DNA of 64,000 nucleotides from Phascolomyces articulosus (taxonomy: Eukaryota > Mucoromycota > Mucoromycetes > Mucorales > Lichtheimiaceae). The stretch lies in contig JAIXMP010000005.1 of assembly GCA_025677815.1 (NCBI GenBank), positions 1-64,000 of the forward strand. Reading direction: 5' to 3'. The notes under the pieces were generated by a model that did not search any database, had not been told where the DNA came from, and saw nothing but the letters and a program-made list of their open reading frames with translations. Position 1 is the stretch's first letter. Each line of letters starts with the position of its first letter. Positions 10,761-22,186 of the stretch are shown here, in pieces. The position numbers were made by a program, and so were the translations under genes.

Positions 10761-12084
10761 TAATAATAGCTATATAGTAGTTATTATTTTCTGTAGTATG
10801 CATCATAAAAAATTGCTATGGTTCTTCCTTAAAAAAATCATATTTGATATACTAATCTTCTTGCTCAAACAACATCTAGTATTTACCTACAGAGAAACAT
10901 ATTACATATTACCTATCAATAATTTTTAGACCAAAGTTGAATTAGTAGTTATCAGCATATTGTATTTTAGTATTTAATAAGTGTTCAATAAAAGCATAAC
11001 TAAAATAATAAACCGTTTTTACTAATAGGAGTATGTTATCAATATTTGCTGCATTAGATCATGGTAGGATAAGCTTTTTTTTTTTTCTGATAAAAAAAGA
11101 ACCCGCCAAAAAAAAAAAAACTGTACTTGTTGTGATTATGTACTACCTGAGGATTGAGGAGAGTATCTATTATAATAATTTATTTTTTCTCTCTCTTAAA
11201 TCAGGAATCAAAAATATGTCATGTTCCTGATACTTAATCTGTCATATCCAGAGGATCGGCATATCAACATCATTATTTATGTGTAGCGATTTATTTCAAA
11301 TACTAGTGTGAGATAGGTATTATGTTCCCTCTCTTTCTTTTGTAGTAAAAGCTATTATATTAAGAGTCTCACGAATCCTTTTGTCTATTTTTCTATTTCG
11401 CATTCTATCGAACACTACATAATCAATAATAAATAATACACCAAAAAATGAAACGAAAAGATATATCAAGTCATATTACATCGCGAAAAAAGTGTCATTC
11501 GAGTGATCTTCAACATATTTACATTATATAATGCTGCAATATGTTATTCATTTTACACCATATTCAAAACAAGACATAACAAATGAGTTAGTAGATCCAG
11601 CATTAATCGAAAATAACATGCTTTTATTATATAACCTCTGTCTAACAATGATAAAAAAAATAACAAGGTGCTACGTAGAGGTTTGATGTATATGTATACA
11701 GGTAATCCAAAGCTTCTTAATGCTCAAACTTTATTCGCTTTTTCATTTATATAAATATGGTGATACAAGACAAAGATCGTACCCCATTGTAGTTATTGAT
11801 CATTGTCCTGTAATTTTTTTTTTTTTACCAATAAAGTTACACCATATAATTTAATAACAAAATAACCATGGTCCATAACGTCAAAAATAATAACGTAAAA
11901 AATATACAGCAATCTATTTACCATTTCATTATATAAACTAGTTCAACAGTAATAAATAAATAAAATGATCAAATGTAAAATAATAATAATAAAAATAAAG
12001 TAATTGAGGTAGACAAATTATATATAAGCTATATATAGTATGTAGAAAAAACTAATTAAATATGGGAATTGGAGGAGAGATATT
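10761..12084. other. Intergenic, no gene seen
   Basis: AT-rich spacer. The frame at 11033-11230 has a low-complexity Phe/Lys run and no domain. The right end is the 3' flank of the aspartyl protease gene. Confidence 0.5.
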
Positions 12085-13608
12085 TTAAGAAAGGATATTG
12101 AAACCTGTAGCAAGGACAACGGTCATTACTACAATAGTATAAGCCAGGTTGGACCCTGCGGCAGCACCTTCAGGGGATTCATCATCTCCATTACTACTTC
12201 CACCATTATTACTAGTATCACTTGGAATAGCGGGTGCGATGCCAATGGTTTGGGTACCCATATTATGAACGACATAAAATGAACGCATGACTGATTGTCC
12301 CAGAATAAAGTTGACATTGGATCCAATCAATGCTGTTTGAGGGAAAGGGGCAATGCCAAAGGCACACTGAGAGGCTTTTTCTGGAGTTTCTGCATCATCA
12401 ATAGGGACAATCAATTCTCGCAAGGAAATGGTAAGGTTGAGTTGATTTTCAGGTAATGTTGCTTGTTGGGATGTAGCGACAATAAATTCAACTGTTTGAT
12501 CTGTTTGAGATGCTAACGAACAATCCACACGATAGATACCATTGAAAACATCGTAAATCGATCGAGGATCCTTTTTCGTAACACTTTGGATCAAATCATG
12601 CGCGACCTGGTCAGGTACATAGGTGAATGTTGTACCTGTATCTAATACAAAACCTTGTGCTGAATTAAAATTGGCGCGATAGCCAGATGATGATCGAATA
12701 TCCACACCAGCCAATGTCCAATAAATATAGGCAGCATCAAGCACTTGACCTGTGATATCAGTCATCGTATAGGCAACGACGGGAGCATATCGTAATTCGC
12801 CTGAATATTTTGTTTCATCAATACCACCAAAAGTCACTTCACCTGAATAGCCATAATGGAAAGCGCTGTTGAGATAGACTGAAAAAATAGGTTGAGGAAT
12901 CAAGTTGTTGTTGGCAAGGTTGAAAACAAAAGGAACGTCTGAACTATATCCACGTAATGCGTTCATGGATGGAAATCCAAAACCCATAATTCCATTACTG
13001 TAGCCTGCTGAAGTAGCACCCAGCAAATCATTGGTTTCATTGGCTAAGCCAACTGCTTGTCCAGGTACCGCTAATCCACCCACACTGACTGTGTCCAAAA
13101 CATAGGTACCATTGGCCATACCAATACCATATTCGATCTGAAATGCTGCGCCGGTTTGGTTCAATGACGTTGATTGAGATGCATCAAATCTTTCATAAGG
13201 GCACTTTAAACTGGAACAATTCGTGGATGGTACCCATAAGGTAGCACTATGTACACAGCAAAACAGTGGAACGTTGCTCAGCACAAATGATATTCATCAA
13301 CTTTTTTTAATTGCATTCTTCTTTTTTCTTCCCAACAATGAATTAATTAAAAAAAAGGTCTACCTTCCAGTATCCATTGTGACATTGAATTTTTGAGGTG
13401 GCGTTCCTATATCGACTTCAAGAAAGAATTCACGGCCTGCCAAATTAAAAAGAGGTTCACTGCTTCCTTGGCGTTTTTCTTTTACAGATCGTCTGATTTG
13501 AGCAAGGTGACCTTCTCGATTTCGCACTAACGGAACTGTCACTGGTTTGATCTCCGAGGCGGTCGTTATAGCAGCAAATAGCGCAAGTCCTATACCTGAT
13601 ATTAGCAT
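12085..13608 (-). CDS. GPI-anchored pepsin-like aspartyl protease (yapsin-like)
   Basis: Two exons, 13608-13364 and 13246-12085, give 468 aa. The splice rebuilds the first active-site motif as DTG|S followed by ATLWVPS. Catalytic Asp residues are D79 (MDTGS) and D284 (VLDTGTTF), and the flap Tyr is in IEYG near residue 121. I chose the ATG at 13608 because it opens a short hydrophobic signal peptide; the longer upstream frame is Phe-rich UTR. A dibasic KR near residue 45 could be the propeptide cleavage site. The C-terminus is a Ser/Gly/Asn-rich stretch followed by a hydrophobic tail, which suggests a GPI anchor and a cell-surface enzyme. A Cys pair follows the first catalytic loop. Other secreted A1 proteases cannot be excluded. 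Confidence 0.9.
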
Positions 13609-13977
13609 GAGGCAGGAAATAGAAATATAAAAAAAGGAGTGGTGGGTGCGTAAAAAATTGGGTAAAAAAAAAAAAGAAAAAGAAAAAACGAAAGAAAGTG
13701 AAAAAAAACCCCAAGAAAAAAAAGGAAAAATCAATTAAATAAAAAAGCTGATGATGGTGTTACGATGAAAGAGTGAGTCGAAGGTAAAGAATAGTAACAC
13801 TTATATCTTTCTTCGGAGTTCTTAAAGCTAAACCTACAAAGTAAATTTTATGTAACCAACAAATGCAGTATCAAATCATGAATTTTACCCAAGAGAATTT
13901 ATTCAGTGATAATAGGATTTGGATGTTGTGTAATAAGGCTTATGAAAATTCAATACAGTTTTATCCATTTTATTATT
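13609..13977. other. 5' flank of the protease gene and 3' flank of the peroxin gene
   Basis: Contains a purine-rich run at 13660-13735 (CT-rich on the coding strand of the protease), typical of fungal promoters and leaders. No gene. Confidence 0.5.
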
Positions 13978-15022
13978 TTATTCTTCTTCTACGACGGTAA
14001 ATCCAAGTTCATTTCCAATCGATGTTTCCAATAATTTCTCAGCTAATTCTACATTAGCACCGATAATTCCTTGATCTGATTCTTTCAAACGTGCTTGATT
14101 GAAAGAGCTGCGCCTCCGTCTTGTAATTACCCAAATGAGTCTGGAAACAAAAGGCCGCAATTTACGAACAATGTCTTCCCCGTCATCCAATTCCCAGCCA
14201 CCTTCAATATGGACAGCAGGTTCAATATGTCGGATCATATGTATTTTGCCTTCTTCTGTAGCACACCAAAGGATCTTACGAGGATCAAGTAACCCCTTTT
14301 CCAATAATCCTGCGTTTTGTAATAAACGATTGATTTGCTCCCGTTCATCATCCGAACTCACGTGAATAATGACATGTACATCATACAGTTGTGTCAAACG
14401 ATTCAAAGCAATGGCAGCATTTTCATGGAATGCATGATTAGGAGTATCCACGTCGGATGATGGATTCCATAATACAGTCTATAAAAATAATGCAAAATTA
14501 TATTAGTTAAATTTAGGTTATTCATTCTCTCATATATTTATATGTATGCACTCATTTCTCTCATATATAAACTTAAAGCTATGTCAAAAAGAAACTTACA
14601 TTCTTTAATGAAAGTGTAAGTACACGTTTCTTTTTGCTACTTCCTAAAAGTCGAGATCCCCATCCACTACTGTTATTACTGTTTGTTGTTGATGGACCTG
14701 CTGGTGATCTTGACTATATAATCATCCCATGAAAAAAAATAAAAATAAAAAATTAGATATATCAGAAACAAAGTTAAAGAGTTTATCCTTTTATTATTCT
14801 TCATTACTAATCCCAAAGTTACTATTGTTTGAATTTTACCTGTTGGTTGTTTCCTTGACTAGAAAGGTTGGAACGACGTGCACCAGAAGAAGGTGGGAAA
14901 CGTTTATACCAATATACAATAAGACTAATGAGAGCAGCAGCTAATGAAGAATATCCAAGTAAACGAAGAACCCAACGGGGTAAGACTGAGGTTTGCTTTT
15001 GTACAATTGCGTTTGTAGCCAT
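13978..15022 (-). CDS. PEX22: Peroxin-22-like membrane protein
   Basis: Three exons, 15022-14840, 14713-14600 and 14478-13978, give 265 aa, all with clean GT...AG introns. One N-terminal membrane segment lies at about residues 17-37, followed by a positively charged Ser/Asn-rich linker and a soluble C-terminal domain (VLTLSLKN, TVLWNPSSDVD, VHVIIHVSSDDE, LLDPRKILWCATEEGK, HIEGGWELDD, VSRLIWVITR). This architecture matches Pex22, the peroxisomal membrane anchor that recruits and activates the ubiquitin-conjugating enzyme Pex4 for receptor recycling. The assignment rests on topology and motif recall and is not certain. Confidence 0.7.
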
Positions 15023-16083
15023 AATGGTGTCTTTTTTTTTTTTTTTGTTTTTCTAAAACAGATTAATTTAAATTAAATGTATATAAAATAATAATAATAA
15101 TAGTAATAAGAAATGGTATAAATCTATAGACACATGTACAAGAAGATAGGAAAAAAAAGAAGTATATAAAAAATATAGAAGAAAGAGGGAAAAAGTACCA
15201 TTTTTTTTCTTCATATGAAAATCATCGGTAAAACAATTGTCCCCATTCATTCTCGTGGAGGAATTTATATTTTACTTCTATTCTTGAAAACTATTACCTA
15301 ATGCATTATATAATTGTATATTTCTAATTGGTACTTGTTTATTAATCACTTATATCTATTCCTTATTACTACTTGTTTTTAAGCATTATGATCATAAATA
15401 TTAACAACAATTCTATTGTAAGTTTCATTTTATTTATCATCGAAATATACACACGCCTGGAGATTGATGATATAAATTTCAACTGTCATCTATCTTATGA
15501 ATGGTGTTACATTCAATAGTGCATGGGAACATATCATTTGTGTTTCCTAAAATACGACAGCATGAATTATAAATTGCTTTTAATATATTCTAGTTACAAC
15601 ATTCTCACCTAAACACTAATATCAATAAGAAGAATTATCTATTACTGCACGCATACATGAAAATGCATAGCTTCATTTCCATCTTTGTTTTTATTCAAAA
15701 AAGTATCAATAGATAACAACAATAGAAAAGAAATACTATTGTTATTTAAACTATAGTTGTTGTTGTTGGGTATAAAGGTTACCTTGTATATATTGAGGGA
15801 CTTGTATAAGGATGAGAATGAAGCCAAATAGACATTTTATTGTATTACGGATGAAAGATGATTTACAATTAGATAATTATCTGATAAATCGACCAAATGA
15901 AAACTTTAATTATAATGCTACTGGCAATACCTTCATATTGCAAGAATATTCTAGATGATTATGAAATAAAAAGAATCCTACAAATGTCACTTTGTACCTT
16001 ATCTCCTGTGTCATTATAATAATGTAATAGTAGTAACCCGAACAACTGATTGCTATCATTCGTTACTAATATAATGTACTATA
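15023..16083. other. Intergenic, no gene seen
   Basis: AT-rich spacer between the divergently oriented peroxin and carotenoid oxygenase genes. Small frames at 15068-15250 and 15642-15827 lack support. Confidence 0.5.
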
Positions 16084-16310
16084 GTTTCCTTTCCCAACAA
16101 GAATTACTTAAGTTTCATAGCCATGTAGGTATCAATTATTTCAATTTATAATGCTTAATACTCCAGGCTTAGCCAAGATAAAGTTTCTGCTTGGCACGAT
16201 ATATTTTTATGTAAAATTCCACAAAGCAGGAACAAAGCAACAAAAAAAAAATCTTTTGCATCAATCTCGATAAATAAATAAGGACCCTAACACTGACACA
16301 TTATTTCCAT

Positions 16311-16400
16311 TTATGGGGCCAACTGGCCGGTCAAAGTGAATCACGTTACGTATCCAATTTGGGTGGAAACTCCCCATATCACGTATAAATAATATAAATA
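16311..16400 (+). promoter_or_regulatory. Promoter of carotenoid oxygenase copy A
   Basis: TATAAAT at 16384-16390 lies about 75 bp before the ATG. Upstream, the block CAACTGGCCGGTCAAAGTGA followed by CACGTTACG and CCAATTTGGG is kept almost unchanged in copy B (47740-47790), whereas the sequence further upstream differs by indels. The near-palindromic TGGCCGGTCA core is a candidate factor-binding site. The function is inferred from conservation only. Confidence 0.5.
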
Positions 16401-16462
16401 TTTCACAGAAAAAAAAAAGTCAATTTACTAAAAACTTTCAGACCCTTCCACAACAACGAATA

Positions 16463-18395
16463 ATGGGTTTCTTTGAATATATCAATTTAAACAATCAAAT
16501 TCGTTCATTCCAAAGTCTCAACAAGTTCGGCAACACACCACAAGTGGCAGATCCAATTTGGTGTCCCATTGAAGGTTCTATTCCACCATGGGTCAATGGG
16601 ATTTTATATCGTACAGGTAAAAACACATATTTATAATCAATCCCATAGGAGGATGAAGTATATTGACGGATTCTACGATATTATTTAGGACCTGGAAAAT
16701 ATAATCTTGGAGACGATGAAAAACAATATGTAATTCAACACGCGTTTGACGGTCTACCTTTTGTCCATCGCTTTGAGCTTTCGGCTGAAAAGCAAGCTGT
16801 TCGTTATAACAACCGAATGATTGCAGAAGAGGTAGAAAGTAAACTCGTCAAGAACCCTAATTCAAATCAACTATTCTTTGGACATGTACCGAGTTGGTCC
16901 AATTGGCGTGGATTCATTAATATGCTTACTCGACTTGGTAGTATTGCGGTTGCTCCAAGCAAAAATGAAAGAGATCGTTCTAACAAGATGGTTGGCGTTA
17001 CAGTAACTCCTAATTTCCCATTACCCTCCAAATTCAGTCTTGCTCCTAATGATGATCATGTTTTGGTGACAAAGACTGATGCCAATATTTTACAACACGT
17101 CCATTCGACTACTTTGGGTAAGTCTATACTACGTACATGTATAAAATATCAAAAATAAAAATTATATATATTATACATGAGATTAACAAGAAAGAAAAAT
17201 GGGTTTATTTGCTTCTTGGATAAATATTATCTATATAGAACCTGAACGACTGTTTGATTATAGTGATTATGATGAAAACTTTGCTGGTGTACTTTCAGCA
17301 GCTCACCACCAAAGAGATCCAAACACAAACGAAACATTCAATTTTTCTATTAACTTTGGACGTGAAACATCCATGACCGTGTTTTCAATCGATGCTAAAG
17401 GAAACAATAAAGTATTGGCCAAAATCACTCAACGCCTTTTACCCAATGGTAAACAATCCAGCATCCTTCCTGCTTATATCCACTCGTTCTGGCTTACCGA
17501 AAATTATGTAATTATTCCTGAATCTCCTCTCCATTACGCAAATAACGGTCTGGATGTTCTGGTCCATGGTGTCATTTCCACTGCCATGGCATGGAAAGAA
17601 GACAGTCCAACGTATTTACATGTTATTAGTCGCGATCCAAGTGTCGGTCATGTTGTGTCTTTACCTGTGGATAATCCTTTCTTTACTTTTCATACTGGTA
17701 ATGCTTGGGATTATGTGGATAAAGATGGTAATCCAGTGTTGGAATTGGAATGTTGTGCAGTGGATAGCGGTGATATTTTATATCAAGTGGCTCGCTATGG
17801 TGGTATGGAACGTTACGAAGGAGAAAACAAACAGAAGCACCTTACGCCTATGAATCAAGGCAAACAACGTGGCATGACTATTCCACCATCGCCCACCACT
17901 GAGTTCGGTGATTTCCATCGTTACCGTGCCACATGGAATAAAAAAGCAAAAACAGGCCAAGTTTCTTATAATGTCATTGCCAAGAACGTTGAGTTCCCAC
18001 GGTTTGCGCCTCAATTGGCATGTCAAAAAACAAGATATGTTTGGGGATGTCAACATGAATCTGCTACAGCTAATAACAGTGAAAGATTCAGTTTGATCAA
18101 ACTGGATACAGAAACTGGTAAAATCACCAAAATCGATCAAGGATGCACCATGTTTTCGGAACCTGTGTTTGTACCCAATCCAGATAGCAAGACGGGTGAT
18201 GAAGATGATGGTGCTTTATTAAGTTTTGCCAATTTTATTGATCCTCGTGGTTCTCATCATGATCGTTGTATTCTTTCTGTTGTGGATGCTAAGACGATGA
18301 AGGAAATGGGTCGTTGTGATATTGGACAATTTGTTGCAACTACGTTCCATGGTTCGTTTGTGGATGTTGACTTTGTTAGTGTTTCTATCAGTTAA
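16463..18395 (+). CDS. Carotenoid cleavage dioxygenase, copy A
   Basis: Three exons, 16463-16616, 16689-17117 and 17239-18395, give 579 aa. The Met at 17199 is intronic; splicing to 17239 restores STTLEPERLFDY. Family signatures are all present: YRTGPGKY (residue 49 on), FDG...HRF, and four candidate iron-binding His in the usual contexts, H217 (SAAHHQRD), H276 (YIHSFWLTENY), H346 (FHTGNAWD) and H565 (TFHGSF). The RPE65/CCD family oxidatively cuts carotenoid or apocarotenoid double bonds with a non-haem Fe(II). In zygomycetes such enzymes start trisporoid pheromone synthesis from beta-carotene, but which bond this one cuts cannot be told from sequence. It is near-identical to copy B and is followed by a P450 remnant. 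Confidence 0.93.
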
Positions 18396-18842
18396 TAGCC
18401 ATTTTTATATATCCTATTTTTGCAACCCTTTTCTCCATAGTTTGTTATATTAATACCATAAATATATTTTATACCTTTACTTTGCAAGTTTCTATTTTTT
18501 CGATATAAATTTGGTGTATGGTGGTTGTCAGTTTACTACTTGTATTATTCTTTCAAAATTAATATCATCTTGGCCATGTTAGAAAAAGTGTAGATTCAAA
18601 TGAGATTTTATACCTTTTATTTTTTTTATTTTTTATTTTTTATTTTTTTGAAATGGCATGTCCGATTCTTTGACCTTGTTTAACAAGATTGGAATCATCC
18701 TAAATTAAAAATGTTCAGCCAGTCGTTTTGGCGGAGAAGACTCAGTTTTTACCAAAAGGAATAATGAGCTATGAAACTGTATTGTAAACTATATAATCAT
18801 ATTAGCCATTATTTTTTTAATATATACTACAATAGTAAATAG

Positions 18843-19145
18843 ACGTGCTTGACCAGGAATTTATATGGTAGGGTTATTATGGGACACTTTAATATAGAGT
18901 GCGATTAGGTTAATGATTTGTTGGCCTTTTTTTTTTACGCTATATTTTTATAGGTTTAAGTGGATATATACAATGTTTTGGTACTGTTATTGGCAAAGGC
19001 AGCTATTGATCCAATAATCGATAATGATGGAGATCCTGTACACGCAGGTATTGACAATGATGAGGATGATGATGCTGGTGTCGTTATTCTATCAAAAGAC
19101 AAAGTTCTTTGCATAGCTAAACGAACTGGTATTTTTACCGTATAA
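18843..19145 (+). pseudogene. Cytochrome P450 remnant (last two exons only)
   Basis: Homologous to the two final exons of the P450 at 50547-52865. The haem-binding exon (18843-18867) reads RRA-stop-PG, with the haem-ligand Cys codon TGT changed to TGA. The last exon (18954-19145) has GAG changed to TAA near its start, then encodes VDIYNVLVLLLAKAAIDP...GVVILSKDKVLCIAKRT. The rest of the gene has been deleted. Its position 450 bp after the oxygenase matches the gene order in copy B. Confidence 0.85.
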
Positions 19146-19270
19146 TCTAATAATGTAGATCAAGCAAATATTTAGATAAAATAAAAGATGGAATTCTATT
19201 TCAATAAGCCGATAATAACAAATATCACTACATTAACAGGTTGTAATAAAAAATAAACATCTAATAATCC

Positions 19271-22186
19271 CGGATCTTTACCAAGCATAATATGTACTAG
19301 TTTCGTTTTGTGATCGCTAAGTTACATACAAGAGCTGTCACCTAGACACCCAATTTACAATTGTCTTTCATTCAGAACCGTAAGGAAATAACAATATGTC
19401 TAATAACGGCAAATGTTGACCAATCTTTCGTTCAAAAAGAATAAGTTGTTACCTATTAATACTCTTAATTATACTATATTGATAGCGTAAAGCTATTAAC
19501 AACACCAGTCAGAATGTTGCATTTTTTACCGGCTGTACCGTCTATTATATTGCAGTTAATTCAAAATGTAAGCATCAACAACATATTTATATAAAGAAAA
19601 AGCAATTCATAGTACACATGTATAAAAGGCTATTGCATTAATAAAGTTCATTGTAGAGAAAAAAAAATGATTATTAGAACATATATAACAATAAGAACAT
19701 GGTTCCTTGAGTTACTTTTTACGTTATAAAGTTCCTAGAGGGTTGTTTATTATATGTATATATCGTGGTAACCACAGTTCCCTCGCTCCCCTGAAATACT
19801 ATGCCGTTCTTACACGCTATCTGAATTCGAGAAAAGAAAAGCTTTATGGCCAAGTATATATTTTACTTTAGTAAGTACCCTGGAAAAAAGATGTTGTAAT
19901 AGGATGGAATATTGTGATCTGGTCCTGGGAATTGAAGGAAAAAGCATACTCATGCCTTATTCATTTATTGTACTACTACTATTATTACTACAATACTTTT
20001 TGATTCCACCTAATTTTTTCTCTATTTATTCGACAAAAAACAAGAATATAAATTATTTATAAATTAACTAATTCGTAAAATAGCACAAATAAAAAACAAT
20101 GGCACCAACACATATCAACATATTGTAATTATATACTTAAATATGAAGATCAACTATAATTATAGAATTTAGAATTGGTCAAATCATAAACAGTGGCCAA
20201 GAAAGTCATAAAAATGTCATGTTCTTAAATACAAGCTGCATGCATGTAAAGTTATATCACGCGTATCAGATGTATTGTTAACTTTTTTTTTTTTGACGAT
20301 GGATGATAAAGTAATGATCTCTTCGAAATATATGCATCGATATATTATAGTTTATATATATATATAATAGAATACCGTGGGGAGGAACTTTCTTTTGCAT
20401 ATATTATAAACTGTTCCTTCCGTAATGTTATAATAATATAAATGCATTCCGGTATCAAATGAACAAACGCGGGTAATCGCCCGTACTTGATTCCCATCAT
20501 AATAATAATAGGTCAGTTTTAACTTTTAAATACTTTGCCACATAAATAGAATGATTCAGTAAAATAAATAAATTTATGCGGACAAAATCTTCACATTCTG
20601 GACCTTCTTTTTTTAGTTATTTGTTGTAGAGTCAACAAACCAATGATCATTAAAGTCTAATGTTGGATGGTGCCATGGGAAAAAAATTAACCTTTTTGCT
20701 ATGCTTTATATAATAGCTCATTACTCACAATGATATATTTTTTTTAAAGATATATACAACATGTAAAAAAAAAGATTCATCAATGATTGTCATTTTGATA
20801 TATATTCAACCAGCGATGATTGTTGTGGGAATAGATATAAAAAGTAATTTTCATTGTTTTTGAATTTGTACAGTATCTGATTGCTTACTAATTATTTTAT
20901 CTAAGGTGGCGTTATCTAAAATTCTATATCCGGTCTGATGCATAAAAGGGACCATATTTGTATTTCATTATATGACGAAATTGACTCATTTGGATCCCTT
21001 ATGCAAAATAATAAGGATTGGATGGTTTGTTTATTGCTGCGGTTACAGTTACCATAACAATACAAGAAATGTTTGTATGACCCTTACCACTTACGTTGTA
21101 GTTTGTAGTACAATAAACTGTCGTAATAAGCCAGGCTACGTCAGTGATTTTGCGCCCCAGTATTCTATATCAAATTCCAACTTTATTAAAAAAAAGTGCA
21201 AACAGATTGGTACAGAACTTTTTTTTTCAAGGCAAGCATCAAAAAATGAATGCGCGTGCTTGATCTATCCAATAATAGTACAGTAGCCCTTTTGTACTTG
21301 TTTAACTGCTTCAGTTATTCCTAGAGTCAATTGATCATATTCAGTCAAAATTTTATTTATAAATCAATGTGTGGAGAAAAAGAAGAGAGGAGAGGTCAAT
21401 ATGTCTTGTTTTGGTAATAAAAAGGTTTTTTTTTCCAAAGGTAGATCAAGGGACCATTTTATTATTATTATTATTATTTGACCGAAGCACGGAGTTGGAC
21501 CGATGGCACGGACAATGTTTTTATTGGTGTAAACAGTTAATAATAACAGCAAAAACATATTTTTAATAAATGCAACATTCACATCATCATCATCCTGATC
21601 TATCATCTACCCCATAACATATATGCAGCCAAATAGTGTATGGAGTATGTGTACAGAAAGAAGAAAACTATTACCCGAGAAACGAGCTGTGATGATGTGT
21701 TCTTATTATATTTATTATAATCATGAGTAATAATTGTATATATGACCAGTAATGAATGGGTAGCCGATGCAAAAAGAAAGGGAGAAAGTTAAGGGGAAGG
21801 GGTGAAGTGTTTTTATGATCCAACGAGAGAGAATAAGGAGATAGATTGGCCACACAAATTTTTTTTTTTGAGTTTGCTGAGTAAGGGACTCATCATTTGT
21901 TATTGGATTTGTCTTACACAGCGACCTGAAAATATAAAGAATAACCACGTGCCCTCCCTTTTTTTTTTACTATTTATTTTTCAAATTGAATATAAAAAGG
22001 GAATCAGCTTGTTCATTTATTTTTCCCTCTTTTTCTCTTTCTTCTTTTTCTTCTTTACCCCACCTTTTCCCCATCAAATCTCTTTTTGTTTTCAACCTAT
22101 TGGTTCTATCATCATCATCATCATCATCATCAAACTCCTTGATTAAATCGCCAACAAGAAATCGGTCTACATTATAAAAAAGAAAT
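19271..22186. other. Long intergenic region, no gene supported
   Basis: AT-rich, with scattered TATATA runs. A 104-aa frame at 20972-21286 has no recognisable domain or close splice partners. The last 200 bp before the transporter ATG are strongly CT-rich with a (CAT)n run at about 22107-22132, a typical leader. Confidence 0.5.

Larger units (their letters stand above)
16084..19270 (+). repeat. Duplicated segment, copy A (carotenoid oxygenase + P450 remnant)
   Basis: Directly repeated at 47497-52949. Homology starts at GTTTCCTTTCC about 380 bp upstream of the oxygenase ATG and runs through the gene to about 18705. It resumes at about 18756 in the last P450 exons and fades near 19270. Relative to copy B, about 2.4 kb of the P450 gene is missing between about 18705 and 18756. 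The gene region is offset by exactly 31,420 bp with no indel inside the oxygenase gene. Confidence 0.9.

Noticed and set aside
17199..17238. Separate start of a 398-aa carotenoid oxygenase at 17199 (and 48619)
   Set aside because: This Met is intronic. The acceptor at 17238 joins to 17117 in frame and restores the family N-terminus, with RTGPGKY upstream.
17778..18140. Antisense 120-aa frames over both oxygenase copies
   Set aside because: Shadow frames of the coding exon, identical in both copies only because the exon itself is identical.
20972..21286. 104-aa plus-strand frame with several Cys
   Set aside because: No signal peptide, domain or splice context, and the composition matches random AT-rich DNA.
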